Shown: positions 6,003 through 13,742, numbered from the stretch's first letter. The stretch: 22,795 bases of DNA from Prevotellaceae bacterium (GCA_031257655.1 JAIROF010000162.1:1-22795); one strand, 5' to 3'. Notes: a model not told the origin generated them from the sequence alone. Program-made: numbers and translations.

Positions 6003-7106
6003 TCACTCTTCGCTTTTCCGCACGGCCAGCCGGCAGACCAGGGGGTAGTGGTCGGAGAGGGAGATGTTTGGGCAGTAGCAGATGTCGGCGCGGAAGAAAT
6101 GGCTGTAGAGGATGTAGTCTATTCTGAGGGAGGGCACGATGCTGACAAATGTGGACATAAGCCCGCGTCCCGCCTCCATAAATCCGTCGGCGAGGTTTCC
6201 GCGCATGGTGTGGTAGCTGTACGATACGGGGGTATCGTTAAAGTCGCCGCAGACCACGACGCGGTATGGCGCCCGGCGGATGTGCTTCGATATGGTGTCG
6301 ACCTGCTGCGCCCGTATTCGGAAGGCGCTCCGCAGCTTTCCCGAAGCGCTCTGCAGCACGCGGCTGTGGTCGTTGCGGTGGTCGTACCAGAAGTGCTCGC
6401 TCTGCAGCAGGTCTTTCTCCCTGTCGCCAAACCTCACGGATTGCAGGTGAACGTTGTAAACCCGCACGGTGTCGGTGGCGCTCAGGGCAATATCGGTAAA
6501 GATGGCCGCGTTTGGCGTGTTGGAAAACGCAATGCTCCCCTGGCCTACGACGGGAAACTTGCTAAAGGTTGCCAAGCCCAGCCGTCCGCTGCCGCGCGTG
6601 CCGCTGTAGTACACGGAGCGGTGGGGCAAACCCGGTAGCGTCTGGGCAAACTGCTGCTCGCTTTGCACCAGGCGGTGCTCGTAAAACTCCTGCATGCAGA
6701 CCACGTCGAACTTTTCCCGGTTGATGAAGTCTGCCATTTGGCGGTAGGTGGAGGGTTCGCGGTAGGTGCGCTTTAGCCCAAAGAGGTTGACGTTGTAGCT
6801 CAGCAGCTTGATGTGGGCTTCGGTCGGCGCGCTTTTTTTCTCAAGCGGCAGGTGCACCAGCGTGCGCACAAAGCTGAGGTTGAGCAGCACCACTGCCAGC
6901 GGCAGCAGCAGCAGCCGCCGGCGGAGGATAATCCACAGCGCCAGAAAGGAGAGGTTGAGCAGCAGCAGCGGCGCAAACAGCAGCCCGAAAAACGACAAAA
7001 ACCATACCCGCTCCGGGCTTACGTACACCGACAGGTACGACAGCACCAGCCCTGCCGCCGACAGCGCAGTGAGAAGGAACAGTATGACGTAAACCAACCG
7101 GCGCAT
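6003..7106 (-). CDS. Membrane-anchored endonuclease/exonuclease/phosphatase-fold protein
   Basis: The 367-residue product has three N-terminal membrane helices (about residues 5-27, 34-60 and 64-84) followed by an EEP domain. Visible metal-dependent hydrolase motifs are LLSYNVNLFG (101-110), the catalytic Glu140 in CMQE, NVHL with His220, GDFND (287-291), IDY with Asp330, and the C-terminal SDHYPLV (351-357). EEP proteins cleave phosphodiester or phosphomonoester bonds in nucleic acids, inositol phosphates or lipids; the substrate of this membrane-bound Bacteroidota type is unknown. The helices suggest the domain sits at the cytoplasmic membrane, but the side is not certain. ATG at 7106 is chosen because it starts the first helix. 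It stands alone: a repeat array lies downstream, and upstream a 900-bp gap separates it from the divergent metY. Confidence 0.85.
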   Translation of the reverse strand: MRRLVYVILFLLTALSAAGLVLSYLSVYVSPERVWFLSFFGLLFAPLLLLNLSFLALWIILRRRLLLLPLAVVLLNLSFVRTLVHLPLEKKSAPTEAHIKLLSYNVNLFGLKRTYREPSTYRQMADFINREKFDVVCMQEFYEHRLVQSEQQFAQTLPGLPHRSVYYSGTRGSGRLGLATFSKFPVVGQGSIAFSNTPNAAIFTDIALSATDTVRVYNVHLQSVRFGDREKDLLQSEHFWYDHRNDHSRVLQSASGKLRSAFRIRAQQVDTISKHIRRAPYRVVVCGDFNDTPVSYSYHTMRGNLADGFMEAGRGLMSTFVSIVPSLRIDYILYSHFFRADICYCPNISLSDHYPLVCRLAVRKSEE

Positions 7107-7246
7107 GATTTTTTTTTTTTCGTTTCCGGAAACCCTCTAAAAAACCCAAAAACGCTGCGTTACGCGCCATCGGCAAATTCGGAAAGCACCGCTTTTGCCT
7201 CAGCCGCAAGCCTTTACTTGGGATTTTTTGGGGGGGGGCCTTCTGC

Positions 7247-7447
7247 TATACTCCGCACGGTCGAAAATTGCGATTTGTTTTTTTGAGCGCACAGGTGGCG
7301 CCGCGCTTACGGATTTACGCAGATTTCAGCCATTTGGCTGCGCCGAACTCCGCTACGCTCCGGTTCTCCGGCTGCGTAAATCGGTAGGGGGAACCGCTAA
7401 AAGCTGCTGCGCGCTATTTTCGTACAAAACCATGCCGAATGCAGCGT
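7247..7447. repeat. ~200-bp dispersed repeat, copy 1
   Basis: It aligns over about 200 bp in the same orientation with 22507-22698. Shared landmarks in order are TATACTCCGCA, GGTCGAAA, TGCGATTTGTTTTTT, GATTTACGCAGATTT, GCCATTTGGCTGCGCCGA, CCGCTACGCTCCGGTTCT and CGTACAAAACCATGCCGA. An internal ATTTACGCAG / CTGCGTAAAT inverted repeat is kept here, but the longer stem of copy 2 is degraded. No plausible protein is encoded. Confidence 0.8.
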
Positions 7448-7514
7448 GATATCGGCTGCCCAAGCGTTGAGCGCTGGCGATCGCTGCGCCACCGAGTAGT
7501 AAGCTGCGCGGTAT

Positions 7515-7550
7515 TTACCAAAAAATCACCGGTTTTTCGTAGCTATTCAT
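7515..7550 (-). CDS. Eleven-codon ORF behind a strong promoter (possible leader or gene remnant)
   Basis: ATG at 7550 opens an 11-codon frame reading MNSYEKPVIFW and ending in TAA at 7517-7515. It begins about 20 bp after a TTTG-N20-TACATTTG promoter on the same strand. Its start resembles the MKxYEKPxI opening of small Bacteroidota peptides that I recall, but it stops where those would continue. It could be a leader peptide, the decayed start of such a gene, or chance. Confidence 0.25.
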   Translation of the reverse strand: MNSYEKPVIFW

Positions 7551-7570
7551 CGCGTAAGAAGCTTATGCTG

Positions 7571-7602
7571 CAAATGTAGAAACAAATCTTTAATTTACCA
7601 AA
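7571..7602 (-). promoter_or_regulatory. Minus-strand Bacteroidota promoter about 460 bp upstream of the EEP gene
   Basis: TTTG (7602-7599), a 20-bp spacer and TACATTTG (7578-7571) match the consensus very well. It may drive the EEP gene at 7106 through a long leader containing the dispersed repeat, or a short transcript of its own. No other matching promoter is visible between 7107 and 7300 on this strand. Confidence 0.5.
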
Positions 7603-7751
7603 CAAAATCGGCGCCTACCGCTGCAACCTGCTCAGCCGCTGGGGAATTAGCCGCTCGTGCTGCCGGGTCTCGAATTTTTTTTGATTTGGATGATTATTGT
7701 TGGTTGACGGATGTTTTGCAGCGGTTTGCAGCGGATATAGCGATCCGCAGA

Positions 7752-7787
7752 TTGCACAGATTGTACAGATTGTACAGATTGCACAGA
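7752..7787. repeat. Nonamer tandem repeat, unit TTGTACAGA
   Basis: Four 9-bp units, two TTGCACAGA and two TTGTACAGA, followed by a partial fifth. ORFs crossing it on either strand read CNLYNLYNL-like strings and are not genes. The rest of 7603-7930 shows no gene or clear structure. Confidence 0.8.
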
Positions 7788-7930
7788 TTGGACATAGAAA
7801 GAGCTATACCCGCTGAGGCGGCGGGGTTGTTGCTTGTGCCATATCTCTCTGATGCTGAGGTTATTTTGTTGACAAGGCTGGGTTTCATCAGGTTTTTTTG
7901 CCCCCTCCGGCGGGTGAGGCGCCCTGCAAA

Positions 7931-7979
7931 AATACCACATGTGTGGTATTGCACAAAGCAGCTTATACCGCTATCTTTG
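7931..7979 (+). promoter_or_regulatory. metY promoter with an overlapping palindromic operator candidate
   Basis: TTG (7949-7951), a 20-bp spacer and TATCTTTG (7972-7979) form a near-ideal Bacteroidota promoter, with the metY ATG about 43 bp downstream. A perfect 9-2-9 inverted repeat (AATACCACA, TG, TGTGGTATT) occupies 7931-7950 and ends on the -33 element, where a bound repressor would block the polymerase. I see no SAM riboswitch-like leader between promoter and ATG. Confidence 0.65.
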
Positions 7980-8022
7980 CAGCGTTATTCACCATTATCC
8001 ATCATTAAACAAGGAAACCATT

Positions 8023-9327
8023 ATGGCAACAACAGGATTAAAATTTGAGACCCTGCAAGTTCATGCGGGGCAAGAGGTTGAAAAAACAACGCACGCGCGC
8101 GCGCTGCCCATTTACCAGACGTCGTCCTACGTTTTTGAGGACGCCAAAGACGGCGCCGACCTTTTTGGGCTACGCAAGTTCGGCAACATCTACACGCGGC
8201 TGCAAAACCCCACGACCGACGTTTTTGAGAAGCGTGTGGCGGCCTTAGAGGGGGGCGTTACCGGCCTGGCAACGTCGTCGGGGCAGTCGGCGCAGTTCAT
8301 CGCGCTGAACAACATCCTCCAGGTTGGCGACAACTTTGTCACCACCTCCCACCTGTACGGCGGGACTTACAACCAGTTTAAATCGCAGTTCAAGCGGCTG
8401 GGGGTTGACGCGCGCTTTACGCCGAGCGACGACCCCGAGGAGTTTGAAAAGCGGATAGACAGCAACACAAAGGCGCTTTACTTGGAAACGATAGGGAACC
8501 CGGAGCTCAACGTCCCCGATTTCGACGCCATAGCCGCCGTTGCCAAGTCGCACGACATACCGCTGATAGTGGACAATACGCTTGGCGCCGCCGGCTACCT
8601 GTTTCGTCCGCTGGAGCATGGGGCGTCGGTGGTAGTAGAGTCGGCCACCAAGTGGATAGGCGGTCACGGCACGTCGCTGGGCGGCGTAATCGTCGACAGC
8701 GGGACGTTCAACTGGGGCAACGGCAAATTTCCGTCGTTCACCGAGCCTTCGGAGAGCTACCACGGGCTGGTGTTCTGGGATGTGTTTGGCGCCAACGGGC
8801 CGTTTGGCAACATAGCCTTCAACATTCGCGCCCGCGTGGAGGGCCTGCGCGACTGGGGGAATACCCTCAGCCCGTTCAACTCCTTCCTGCTGGTGCAGGG
8901 GCTTGAAACGCTTTCGCTGCGGGTGGAGCGCCACGTGGAGAACGCGCTGGCGCTGGCCGAGTGGCTCGAAAAGAACGCTAAGGTGGAGTTTGTAAACTAC
9001 CCCGGGCTGAGGAGCAGCAAGTACTACGACTTGGCCCAAAAGTACTTCCCCAAAGGCGCCGGGTCTGTGCTGACCTTTAAGCTAAAGGGCGACCCGACGA
9101 ACGCCGACAGGCTGATAGACAACGTTAAGCTGCTTAGCCACTTAGCCAACGTTGGCGACGTAAAATCGCTGATTATTCACCCGGCGGCAACCACGCACGA
9201 GCAGCTTTCGCCGGAGGAGCAGAAGGCGTCGGGGGTGGAGCCGGGTCTGGTGCGCATTTCCGTGGGCACGGAGCATATCGACGACATTAAGGAGGATATA
9301 CAGCAGGCGCTGGACGCCGTAAAGTAG
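8023..9327 (+). CDS. metY: O-acetylhomoserine aminocarboxypropyltransferase (sulfhydrylase)
   Basis: This PLP enzyme joins O-acetylhomoserine with sulfide (or methanethiol) to give homocysteine (or methionine) in the cytosol. The 434-residue product has the normal length for the long MetY type of Cys/Met-metabolism PLP enzymes, rather than the shorter cystathionine synthases. It starts LKFETLQVHAGQ and has YTRLQNPTTDVFEKRVAALEGG (residues 57-78), the cofactor-contacting Asp184 in IVDNTLG, and the Schiff-base Lys210 in ESATKWIGGHGT. The C-terminal ISVGTEHIDDIKEDIQQAL is typical. ATG at 8023 is chosen over an upstream in-frame ATG at 7939 because the latter lies before the predicted promoter -7 element. 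It is a single-gene unit, convergent with miaA 32 bp away. Confidence 0.95.
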   Translation: MATTGLKFETLQVHAGQEVEKTTHARALPIYQTSSYVFEDAKDGADLFGLRKFGNIYTRLQNPTTDVFEKRVAALEGGVTGLATSSGQSAQFIALNNILQVGDNFVTTSHLYGGTYNQFKSQFKRLGVDARFTPSDDPEEFEKRIDSNTKALYLETIGNPELNVPDFDAIAAVAKSHDIPLIVDNTLGAAGYLFRPLEHGASVVVESATKWIGGHGTSLGGVIVDSGTFNWGNGKFPSFTEPSESYHGLVFWDVFGANGPFGNIAFNIRARVEGLRDWGNTLSPFNSFLLVQGLETLSLRVERHVENALALAEWLEKNAKVEFVNYPGLRSSKYYDLAQKYFPKGAGSVLTFKLKGDPTNADRLIDNVKLLSHLANVGDVKSLIIHPAATTHEQLSPEEQKASGVEPGLVRISVGTEHIDDIKEDIQQALDAVK

Positions 9328-9359
9328 GCGCTTGGCGCGCTCATCGGGAGGGGGTGAGG

Positions 9360-10343
9360 TTAGGGGGCGCCGGATGCTGGGAGGTGCAGGCAAATCGCGC
9401 CGGGAGCGCTGCCTGCGTCTACCCACGCTGCGCCCTCGTACCTCCGCATCCACGTGAGCTGCCGCTTGGCGTAGCGGCGGGTGTTGCGCTTGATGAGCTC
9501 CACCGCCTGCGGGAGGGAGATTTCGCCGTCGAAGTGGCGAAAGAGCTCGCGGTATCCCACCGTCTGGAGGGCGCTGAGGCAACGGTAGGGCAGCATTTGC
9601 CGCGCCTCTTCGAGCAATCCCTGCGCCATCATCCGGTCAACGCGGGCGTTGATGCTTTCGTAGAGCGCCTCCCTGCTGCGGGTTAGGACAATGAGGCGCG
9701 CGCTGAAGGTGCGCTTTTTCGGGGCATTCCGGCGAATTTTTGAGAACGGTTTTCCCGCCGCGATGCAGACTTCGAGCGCCCGCACCACGCGGCGTGGGTT
9801 TTTGAGGTCTACCGCGTCGTAGTAGTCTGGGTCGAGCGCGCGCAGCTCGCGGCGGAGGCTTTCTACGCCCTCTAGCGCAAGGCGCTGCATGAGGGTTTCG
9901 CGCAGCGCTCTGTCGGTCGCGGGCATGTCGTCTAAGCCGTAGCACACCGCGTCGATGTAGAGGCCCGAGCCGCCCACCATGAGGAGGGTGCTGTGCCGGG
10001 CAAACAGGTCGTCGAGCAGGGCGATGGCTTCCTGCTCGTAGGCGCCCACGGAGCAGCCTTGCTGCACGGAGCGGTCGGCAATAAAGAAGTGGGGTACGGA
10101 GCGCAGCTGCTCTTCGGATGGCCGGGCAACGCCGATGTTGAGCTCGCGGTAGAGCTGGCGGGAATCGCAGGAAATGACGGGCGACCCGATTTGCTTCGCC
10201 AGGTCGATGCTCAGCGCTGTTTTGCCCACGCCCGTTGGCCCCATCAGCACCACGAGCGTTTTGGGCGCATCGACGCCGGGGGAGGGCGCCGTTGGCGGTG
10301 CGCTATTCTCCACCTGCGGGCGTGGTGTATATGGTGCTGGCAT
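9360..10343 (-). CDS. miaA: tRNA dimethylallyltransferase
   Basis: MiaA transfers a dimethylallyl group to N6 of adenosine 37 in tRNAs that read codons starting with U. From ATG at 10343 the product has 327 residues. The P-loop is GPTGVGKT (35-42), followed by ISCDSRQLY (57-65), GVARPS, and VPHFFIADRS in place of the commoner VPHHLID. The tRNA-binding part carries LQTVGYRELF and RNTRRYAKRQLTWMRR near the C-terminus. The start is uncertain. ATG 10343 gives a Pro-rich N-terminal extension and a 41-bp overlap with the upstream gene, while GTG at 10313 would overlap it by 11 bp and sits closer to the conserved KTLVVLMG start of the domain. It is the last gene of a three-gene minus-strand unit. 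Confidence 0.95.
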   Translation of the reverse strand: MPAPYTPRPQVENSAPPTAPSPGVDAPKTLVVLMGPTGVGKTALSIDLAKQIGSPVISCDSRQLYRELNIGVARPSEEQLRSVPHFFIADRSVQQGCSVGAYEQEAIALLDDLFARHSTLLMVGGSGLYIDAVCYGLDDMPATDRALRETLMQRLALEGVESLRRELRALDPDYYDAVDLKNPRRVVRALEVCIAAGKPFSKIRRNAPKKRTFSARLIVLTRSREALYESINARVDRMMAQGLLEEARQMLPYRCLSALQTVGYRELFRHFDGEISLPQAVELIKRNTRRYAKRQLTWMRRYEGAAWVDAGSAPGAICLHLPASGAP

Positions 10344-10788
10344 CGAAGTCGGGCATAGCCTGGTCAAAAATGGAAGAGAAGGCGCTGTTTGACTTTCCGG
10401 TTTGCGGGGGCGGGTCTCCGCATTCGGAGGCGGTGCGGGGGTACCGCGCGCGCGGGGTTGGCTCCAGCATTTCCTGCAGCTCAACCTTAAAGCAGCGGCG
10501 GTTGATAACGTCGAACATGTAGAGCAGGCGGTGGTTTGATTCGCGTATAAGGGTTCCTACGGTCACTTCGTCCATGAGCTCGGCGTCGTTGGCGCCCAGG
10601 AGCGAAAATTCCCGCTCAGGCTCCCAGCAGCTGCTGGCGGTAAAAAAGAGCACGGGCTGCGATTCATCGTAATCCAAATCGCTCTGGATGAGGCGATGAA
10701 AATCGTAGAGCGTTTGCCCTGCGTCTATGTCGTACTCGCGCTTAAACTCCGGTTTTTCCGGGAAGCTGAGCTTAAATCGTGATATCAT
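10303..10788 (-). CDS. pRiA4b ORF-3-like (IS1096 TnpR-like) small protein
   Basis: The 161-residue product starts MISRFKLSF and runs through FKREYDIDAGQTLYDFHRLIQSDLDYD...PVLFFTA, then LLYMFDVINRRCFKVELQEM. The DxxxTLxDFHxxIQ...YMFD layout resembles the plasmid pRiA4b ORF-3-like family, whose chromosomal members in Bacteroidota have no settled function. The last 40 or so residues (RYPRTASECGDPPPQ onwards) are polar, Pro/Ser-rich and probably disordered. ATG at 10788 is chosen; the only upstream alternative is TTG at 10800. It starts 38 bp after the acyltransferase stop, and its end overlaps the start of miaA, so the three are probably co-transcribed. The name is inherited from mobile elements, but nothing here indicates mobility. 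Confidence 0.7.
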   Translation of the reverse strand: MISRFKLSFPEKPEFKREYDIDAGQTLYDFHRLIQSDLDYDESQPVLFFTASSCWEPEREFSLLGANDAELMDEVTVGTLIRESNHRLLYMFDVINRRCFKVELQEMLEPTPRARYPRTASECGDPPPQTGKSNSAFSSIFDQAMPDFDASTIYTTPAGGE

Positions 10789-10826
10789 ACAATTTATCAA
10801 TTAGGGCGTAAATGTACACAAAATTC

Positions 10827-11738
10827 TCACGCTACGCATATTTTTTCCGCCTCAAAGCGGTGTTGATTTTTCCATCGGCGGTGCATCCACATCCAGCGCT
10901 GCGGGGATCGGATGATGTCTGCCTCCAGGGCTTCGTAGAATTTTTTGGTAACGGCCATAGGCTTTTCGAGGGCAGCGTTTTCGCTTAGCATCACCAGCTC
11001 GTATTCGTAGCAGAAGCGCCTTTGCTCCACGATTCGCAGGTAGAGCACCGGGCAGGCGAGCTTTTGTGCAATTCTCTCCGGCCCCATGAGCACGGGGGTA
11101 AGCTGCCCCAGCAGGGTGAGCCAGTGGGAGCAGGAGCCTTTGGCGGGGGACTGGTCTGATACCATTAGCGTCATGGTGAGCTCGCCGCGCGCCTGGCAGT
11201 CCAAGAGGACGCGGAATGTTTCGCGGAGCGCCGTCATAGTGGCTCCAAAGCGTTCGCGTCCTTCTGCAATGATGCGCTCCAGGGGTGCGAAAGAGAGCGG
11301 CTGATAGGCGGCTATCGTGCGGTGGCCTGTGTACTGCTTCACCGTGCCGATGTACTCCCAGCAGGAGTAGTGCCCTGCGAGCAGGATTCCGCTACGGCCG
11401 CGCAGGTAGAGGTCGTTCATCAGCTGGGGGTTGCGGTGCGCTACCGACCGCATCACGCGCTTTTGCGAGGCGTAGCGGATGCGAAAAATGTTGAGCGTAA
11501 CGTCGAAAAAGTTGCGGTACGAGGCCGAGGCTATGCGGCGCAGCTCCTTTTCGGGCTTGTTGGGGAAGGCTTTGCGGAGGTTGTCCATGACCACCCTCCG
11601 GCGATAGCCCACCACCCGCTCGGTCAAGAAGGCCAGGGCGTTGGACAGGCCGCACAGGCACCGGCGCGGCAAAAGGCCTATGCAAAGCAGCGCGCTCCGC
11701 AACAAAATATCTACTATTCCATAACCGTTTTTTGGCAT
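10827..11738 (-). CDS. LpxL/HtrB-like lipid A acyltransferase
   Basis: This family moves an acyl chain onto the lipid A precursor at the inner membrane. The 303-residue product has an N-terminal hydrophobic helix (about residues 9-24), then VVMDNLRKAFPNKPEKEL, a family-typical stretch. The catalytic HX4(D/E) motif is His123 to Glu128 in GHYSCWEY. A late SPQRWMWMHRRWKN is also characteristic. Whether it makes the first or second secondary acylation, or an ornithine-lipid type of product, cannot be read from sequence. ATG at 11738 follows a TATCTTTG -7 element at 11772-11765. It heads the unit LpxL-like, pRiA4b ORF-3-like, miaA. Confidence 0.9.
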   Translation of the reverse strand: MPKNGYGIVDILLRSALLCIGLLPRRCLCGLSNALAFLTERVVGYRRRVVMDNLRKAFPNKPEKELRRIASASYRNFFDVTLNIFRIRYASQKRVMRSVAHRNPQLMNDLYLRGRSGILLAGHYSCWEYIGTVKQYTGHRTIAAYQPLSFAPLERIIAEGRERFGATMTALRETFRVLLDCQARGELTMTLMVSDQSPAKGSCSHWLTLLGQLTPVLMGPERIAQKLACPVLYLRIVEQRRFCYEYELVMLSENAALEKPMAVTKKFYEALEADIIRSPQRWMWMHRRWKNQHRFEAEKICVA

Positions 11739-11764
11739 TGTTCACATCTCCAAATTTTTAGGCA

Positions 11765-11795
11765 CAAAGATAGCAATATTTTTCGAGAAAGAGAA
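11765..11795 (-). promoter_or_regulatory. Promoter of the LpxL-like / miaA unit
   Basis: On the minus strand TATCTTTG (11772-11765) is an exact -7 match. Twenty bases upstream lies TTC (11795-11793), one base off the TTG -33 core. The ATG at 11738 is about 27 bp downstream of the -7. Confidence 0.5.
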
Positions 11796-11882
11796 GAGGG
11801 CAGGGCTGCCGGCGCTTGCTCTTTTGTTGGGGAAATACGCTACGGTGTTCGCGCGCGATGTTTGCGCTTCTTTTTGCGCGCG

Positions 11883-12482
11883 CTACAGCACGCTCATCCG
11901 CTTTAGCGCTTCGCGCGCCCGGGCGGGCGAGGTAAACAGGATGCCGGCCATTCCCATTTTTTTTGCCGCATCGAGGTTTTCCTGCCGGTCGTCGATAAAT
12001 ACGCACTGCTCGGGGAGCAGGCGGTAGCGCTCCAGCAGGATGGCGTAAATTTTGGGGTCGGGCTTGCGTACTTTCTCCTCGCCGGAGAGGACAATGCCGT
12101 TGAACGAGCTGAAGAAGGGGTGCTCCTTGCGCGCTGCGGGGAATGTTTCTGCCGACCAGTTGCTAAGCCCGTACGTTGCATACCCGGCAGCCTGGAGCTG
12201 GGCAAGGAGCGCAACGCTCCCCGCGATTTCGTCGCCCAGCGATTCGTGCCAGCGCGCATGGAAGGCGGCGATATACTTGCTGTGCTGGGGGTATTTCTTT
12301 TTCAGCGCTTGCTCATTGTCGGCGAGCGACGCCCCGCTGTCTAAGTTGTTGTTCCACTCCTCTTTCCATACATTTTGCATGAAGCTGTCGAGCTCTTCCG
12401 GCGGCACCATTCGGCTAAATATCCGCTGTGGTTGCCACGTAATGAGGACGTTGCCAAAGTCGAAGATAATATTTTTAATCAT
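11883..12482 (-). CDS. HAD-superfamily phosphatase, subfamily IA
   Basis: The 199-residue product has the length and motifs of a cytosolic HAD-IA phosphatase. Motif I is FDFGNVL, with the nucleophile Asp8 but Gly10 in place of the usual second Asp, as in YihX-like glucose-1-phosphate phosphatases. Motif II is YGLSNWS, motif III is the Lys in KVRKPDPKIY, and motif IV is VFIDDRQENLDAA. A helical cap lies between motifs I and II (about residues 18-85, FMQNVWKEEWNNN). A sugar phosphate substrate is likely but not provable here. ATG at 12482 is chosen; the longer frame would overlap the lipoprotein gene 41 bp upstream. It is probably co-transcribed with that lipoprotein. The gap to the next gene (11739-11882) contains that gene's promoter. 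Confidence 0.85.
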   Translation of the reverse strand: MIKNIIFDFGNVLITWQPQRIFSRMVPPEELDSFMQNVWKEEWNNNLDSGASLADNEQALKKKYPQHSKYIAAFHARWHESLGDEIAGSVALLAQLQAAGYATYGLSNWSAETFPAARKEHPFFSSFNGIVLSGEEKVRKPDPKIYAILLERYRLLPEQCVFIDDRQENLDAAKKMGMAGILFTSPARAREALKRMSVL

Positions 12483-12523
12483 GTCAGGTTGCTGCGCTGC
12501 TCGGCATGGCGCCCACGCCGGCG

Positions 12524-13540
12524 TCATTTGGTGCAGTAGGCTTTCAGCGTGACGGCTATCGGCTGGGTTTGTAAATATGTATTTATCAGCAGATCTATCA
12601 TGCTATCGGCGGTGGTGGCGACAGCGATGGTAGCGCTCACTTTGAGCTCGTACTGCGCTTTTGTTGCCTCCTCATTTTCCAGCTTTCCGGAAATGTCTAC
12701 GCGCGTAAATCGGAGGGTGATGGCGCTTATCGCGATATTGTCTATCGCCGGGTTCTCCGTCCCCGGTATTGTCGGCGTTTCCGGCAGGCCAACCCCTAAT
12801 TCGGCCAAAGGAATTGGCGGGTCAAAATTTTGGGTTTGCGTGTTATTTTCCGGATTTAGCGGCACTTCTCCGTATATGGTTTCCGCTCTGCTGTCTACCG
12901 TCATGGCTATCCTGTTGAGCTGCCGGTTTTCTATGGATAAAAATTCATCTATCCCTACAACCGACAGGAATACGGTATCTTTGCTTTTTTCGTCTTCGTC
13001 AATAGCGATGGTCAAAAGCCCTGCGTCGATGTTGTCCGGCTTGAGCGAATCGATGGGGGGTGGCAATGCGCCTATGGTAGCGCTGATGCTGGCGCTGTCG
13101 GCATGCCAGATGCCCTTAAATTGCGCGAGGAGGCTGTCTGCTGCCGGCGGACGGGGCGCAACGGGGGATGGCGGCGTTACAAAAGTTGCGGTCGCCCAGG
13201 CGCTGTAGGCCGTATCGGAGGCGAGCTTTTTGCCGGCGCGCACGCTCCACGTATACTCCGTGCTGTAGGGCAGCGCTTCGGTGAGCAGGTGGTAGGTGTT
13301 TATCACCGTGTACGATTTGTTGCCCACCGTCAGCTGGTAGAAGTGGGCGTTTGCGGCTGCGCTCCAGAGCAGCCGGACTTCGTTGGCCTGGGTGTATTCG
13401 GACTTCAGGCCGGTGGGGGCGTCAACGAATCTGTCTTCGGCATTCGCCGACGGGTCGTCGCCGGCGTTGCAGGAGGTGAGGGCGATGCCCAGCAAAAGGG
13501 GCGCCGCGAAGGTAGCGATGAATCGTTTTTGTGGTTTCAT
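12524..13540 (-). CDS. Lipoprotein with one fibronectin type III domain
   Basis: The 338-residue product starts with a lipoprotein signal: basic MKPQKR, a hydrophobic core, and lipobox LTSC with Cys24 as the lipidated residue. Residues 41-125 form a fibronectin-III-like domain (APTGLKSEYT...VRLLWS...YTWSVRA...ATATFVTPP). A Pro-rich linker follows (PPSPVAPRPPAADS). The remaining 200 residues are polar and beta-rich (for example TVFLSVVGIDEFLSIENRQ and ISAITLRFTRVDISGKL), and I recognise no family. There is no SusD or enzyme motif. It is probably an envelope or surface lipoprotein of unknown role. The gene lies 41 bp upstream of the HAD gene on the same strand. Confidence 0.75.
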   Translation of the reverse strand: MKPQKRFIATFAAPLLLGIALTSCNAGDDPSANAEDRFVDAPTGLKSEYTQANEVRLLWSAAANAHFYQLTVGNKSYTVINTYHLLTEALPYSTEYTWSVRAGKKLASDTAYSAWATATFVTPPSPVAPRPPAADSLLAQFKGIWHADSASISATIGALPPPIDSLKPDNIDAGLLTIAIDEDEKSKDTVFLSVVGIDEFLSIENRQLNRIAMTVDSRAETIYGEVPLNPENNTQTQNFDPPIPLAELGVGLPETPTIPGTENPAIDNIAISAITLRFTRVDISGKLENEEATKAQYELKVSATIAVATTADSMIDLLINTYLQTQPIAVTLKAYCTK

Positions 13541-13560
13541 TTTTTATAGTTTTTTTGGTG

Positions 13561-13581
13561 GCGCCATAAGCTGTATGGCGC
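13561..13581. repeat. Small perfect hairpin upstream of the lipoprotein gene
   Basis: Arms GCGCCATA and TATGGCGC with a 5-nt loop, about 20 bp upstream of the lipoprotein ATG on the minus strand. It would lie in that gene's leader or promoter. No TAnnTTTG element is visible between it and the gene. Confidence 0.45.
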
Positions 13582-13677
13582 AGCAAGTGGTGTTGATGGT
13601 TACAAGCCATTTGGCGTGATGAGGCTGTTTTGTTGTTAAACTCCCTTAAATCCGCAAACTTTTTCTATTGATAAAAA

Positions 13678-13716
13678 GCAAAGCATTGGTATAAAATAAA
13701 TTATCCAATGCTTTGC
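13678..13716. repeat. Perfect hairpin in the left end of the IS1380-type remnant
   Basis: Perfect 12-bp arms (GCAAAGCATTGG and CCAATGCTTTGC) flank a 15-nt AT-rich loop, about 60 bp upstream of the transposase ATG. A hairpin here could shield the transposase gene from transcription entering from outside, a device known for other insertion sequences. Confidence 0.7.
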
Positions 13717-13742
13717 AGTTTGAGAACATTCACTTATTTTTG
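13712..13742 (+). promoter_or_regulatory. Promoter of the IS1380-type transposase remnant
   Basis: TTTG (13712-13715), a 19-bp spacer and TATTTTTG (13735-13742) fit the consensus. The -33 element lies inside the right arm of the hairpin, so folding and promoter use may interfere. Confidence 0.5.

Noticed and set aside
7980..8022. SAM or cobalamin riboswitch before metY
   Set aside because: The leader is only about 40 nt and too short for either fold. The palindrome lies upstream of the transcription start.
9328..9359. Terminator between metY and miaA
   Set aside because: The 32-bp gap between these convergent genes has no clear hairpin with a T-run.
13561..13581. Intrinsic terminator
   Set aside because: The hairpin has no T-run after it in either direction; the T-run on the plus strand lies before it.
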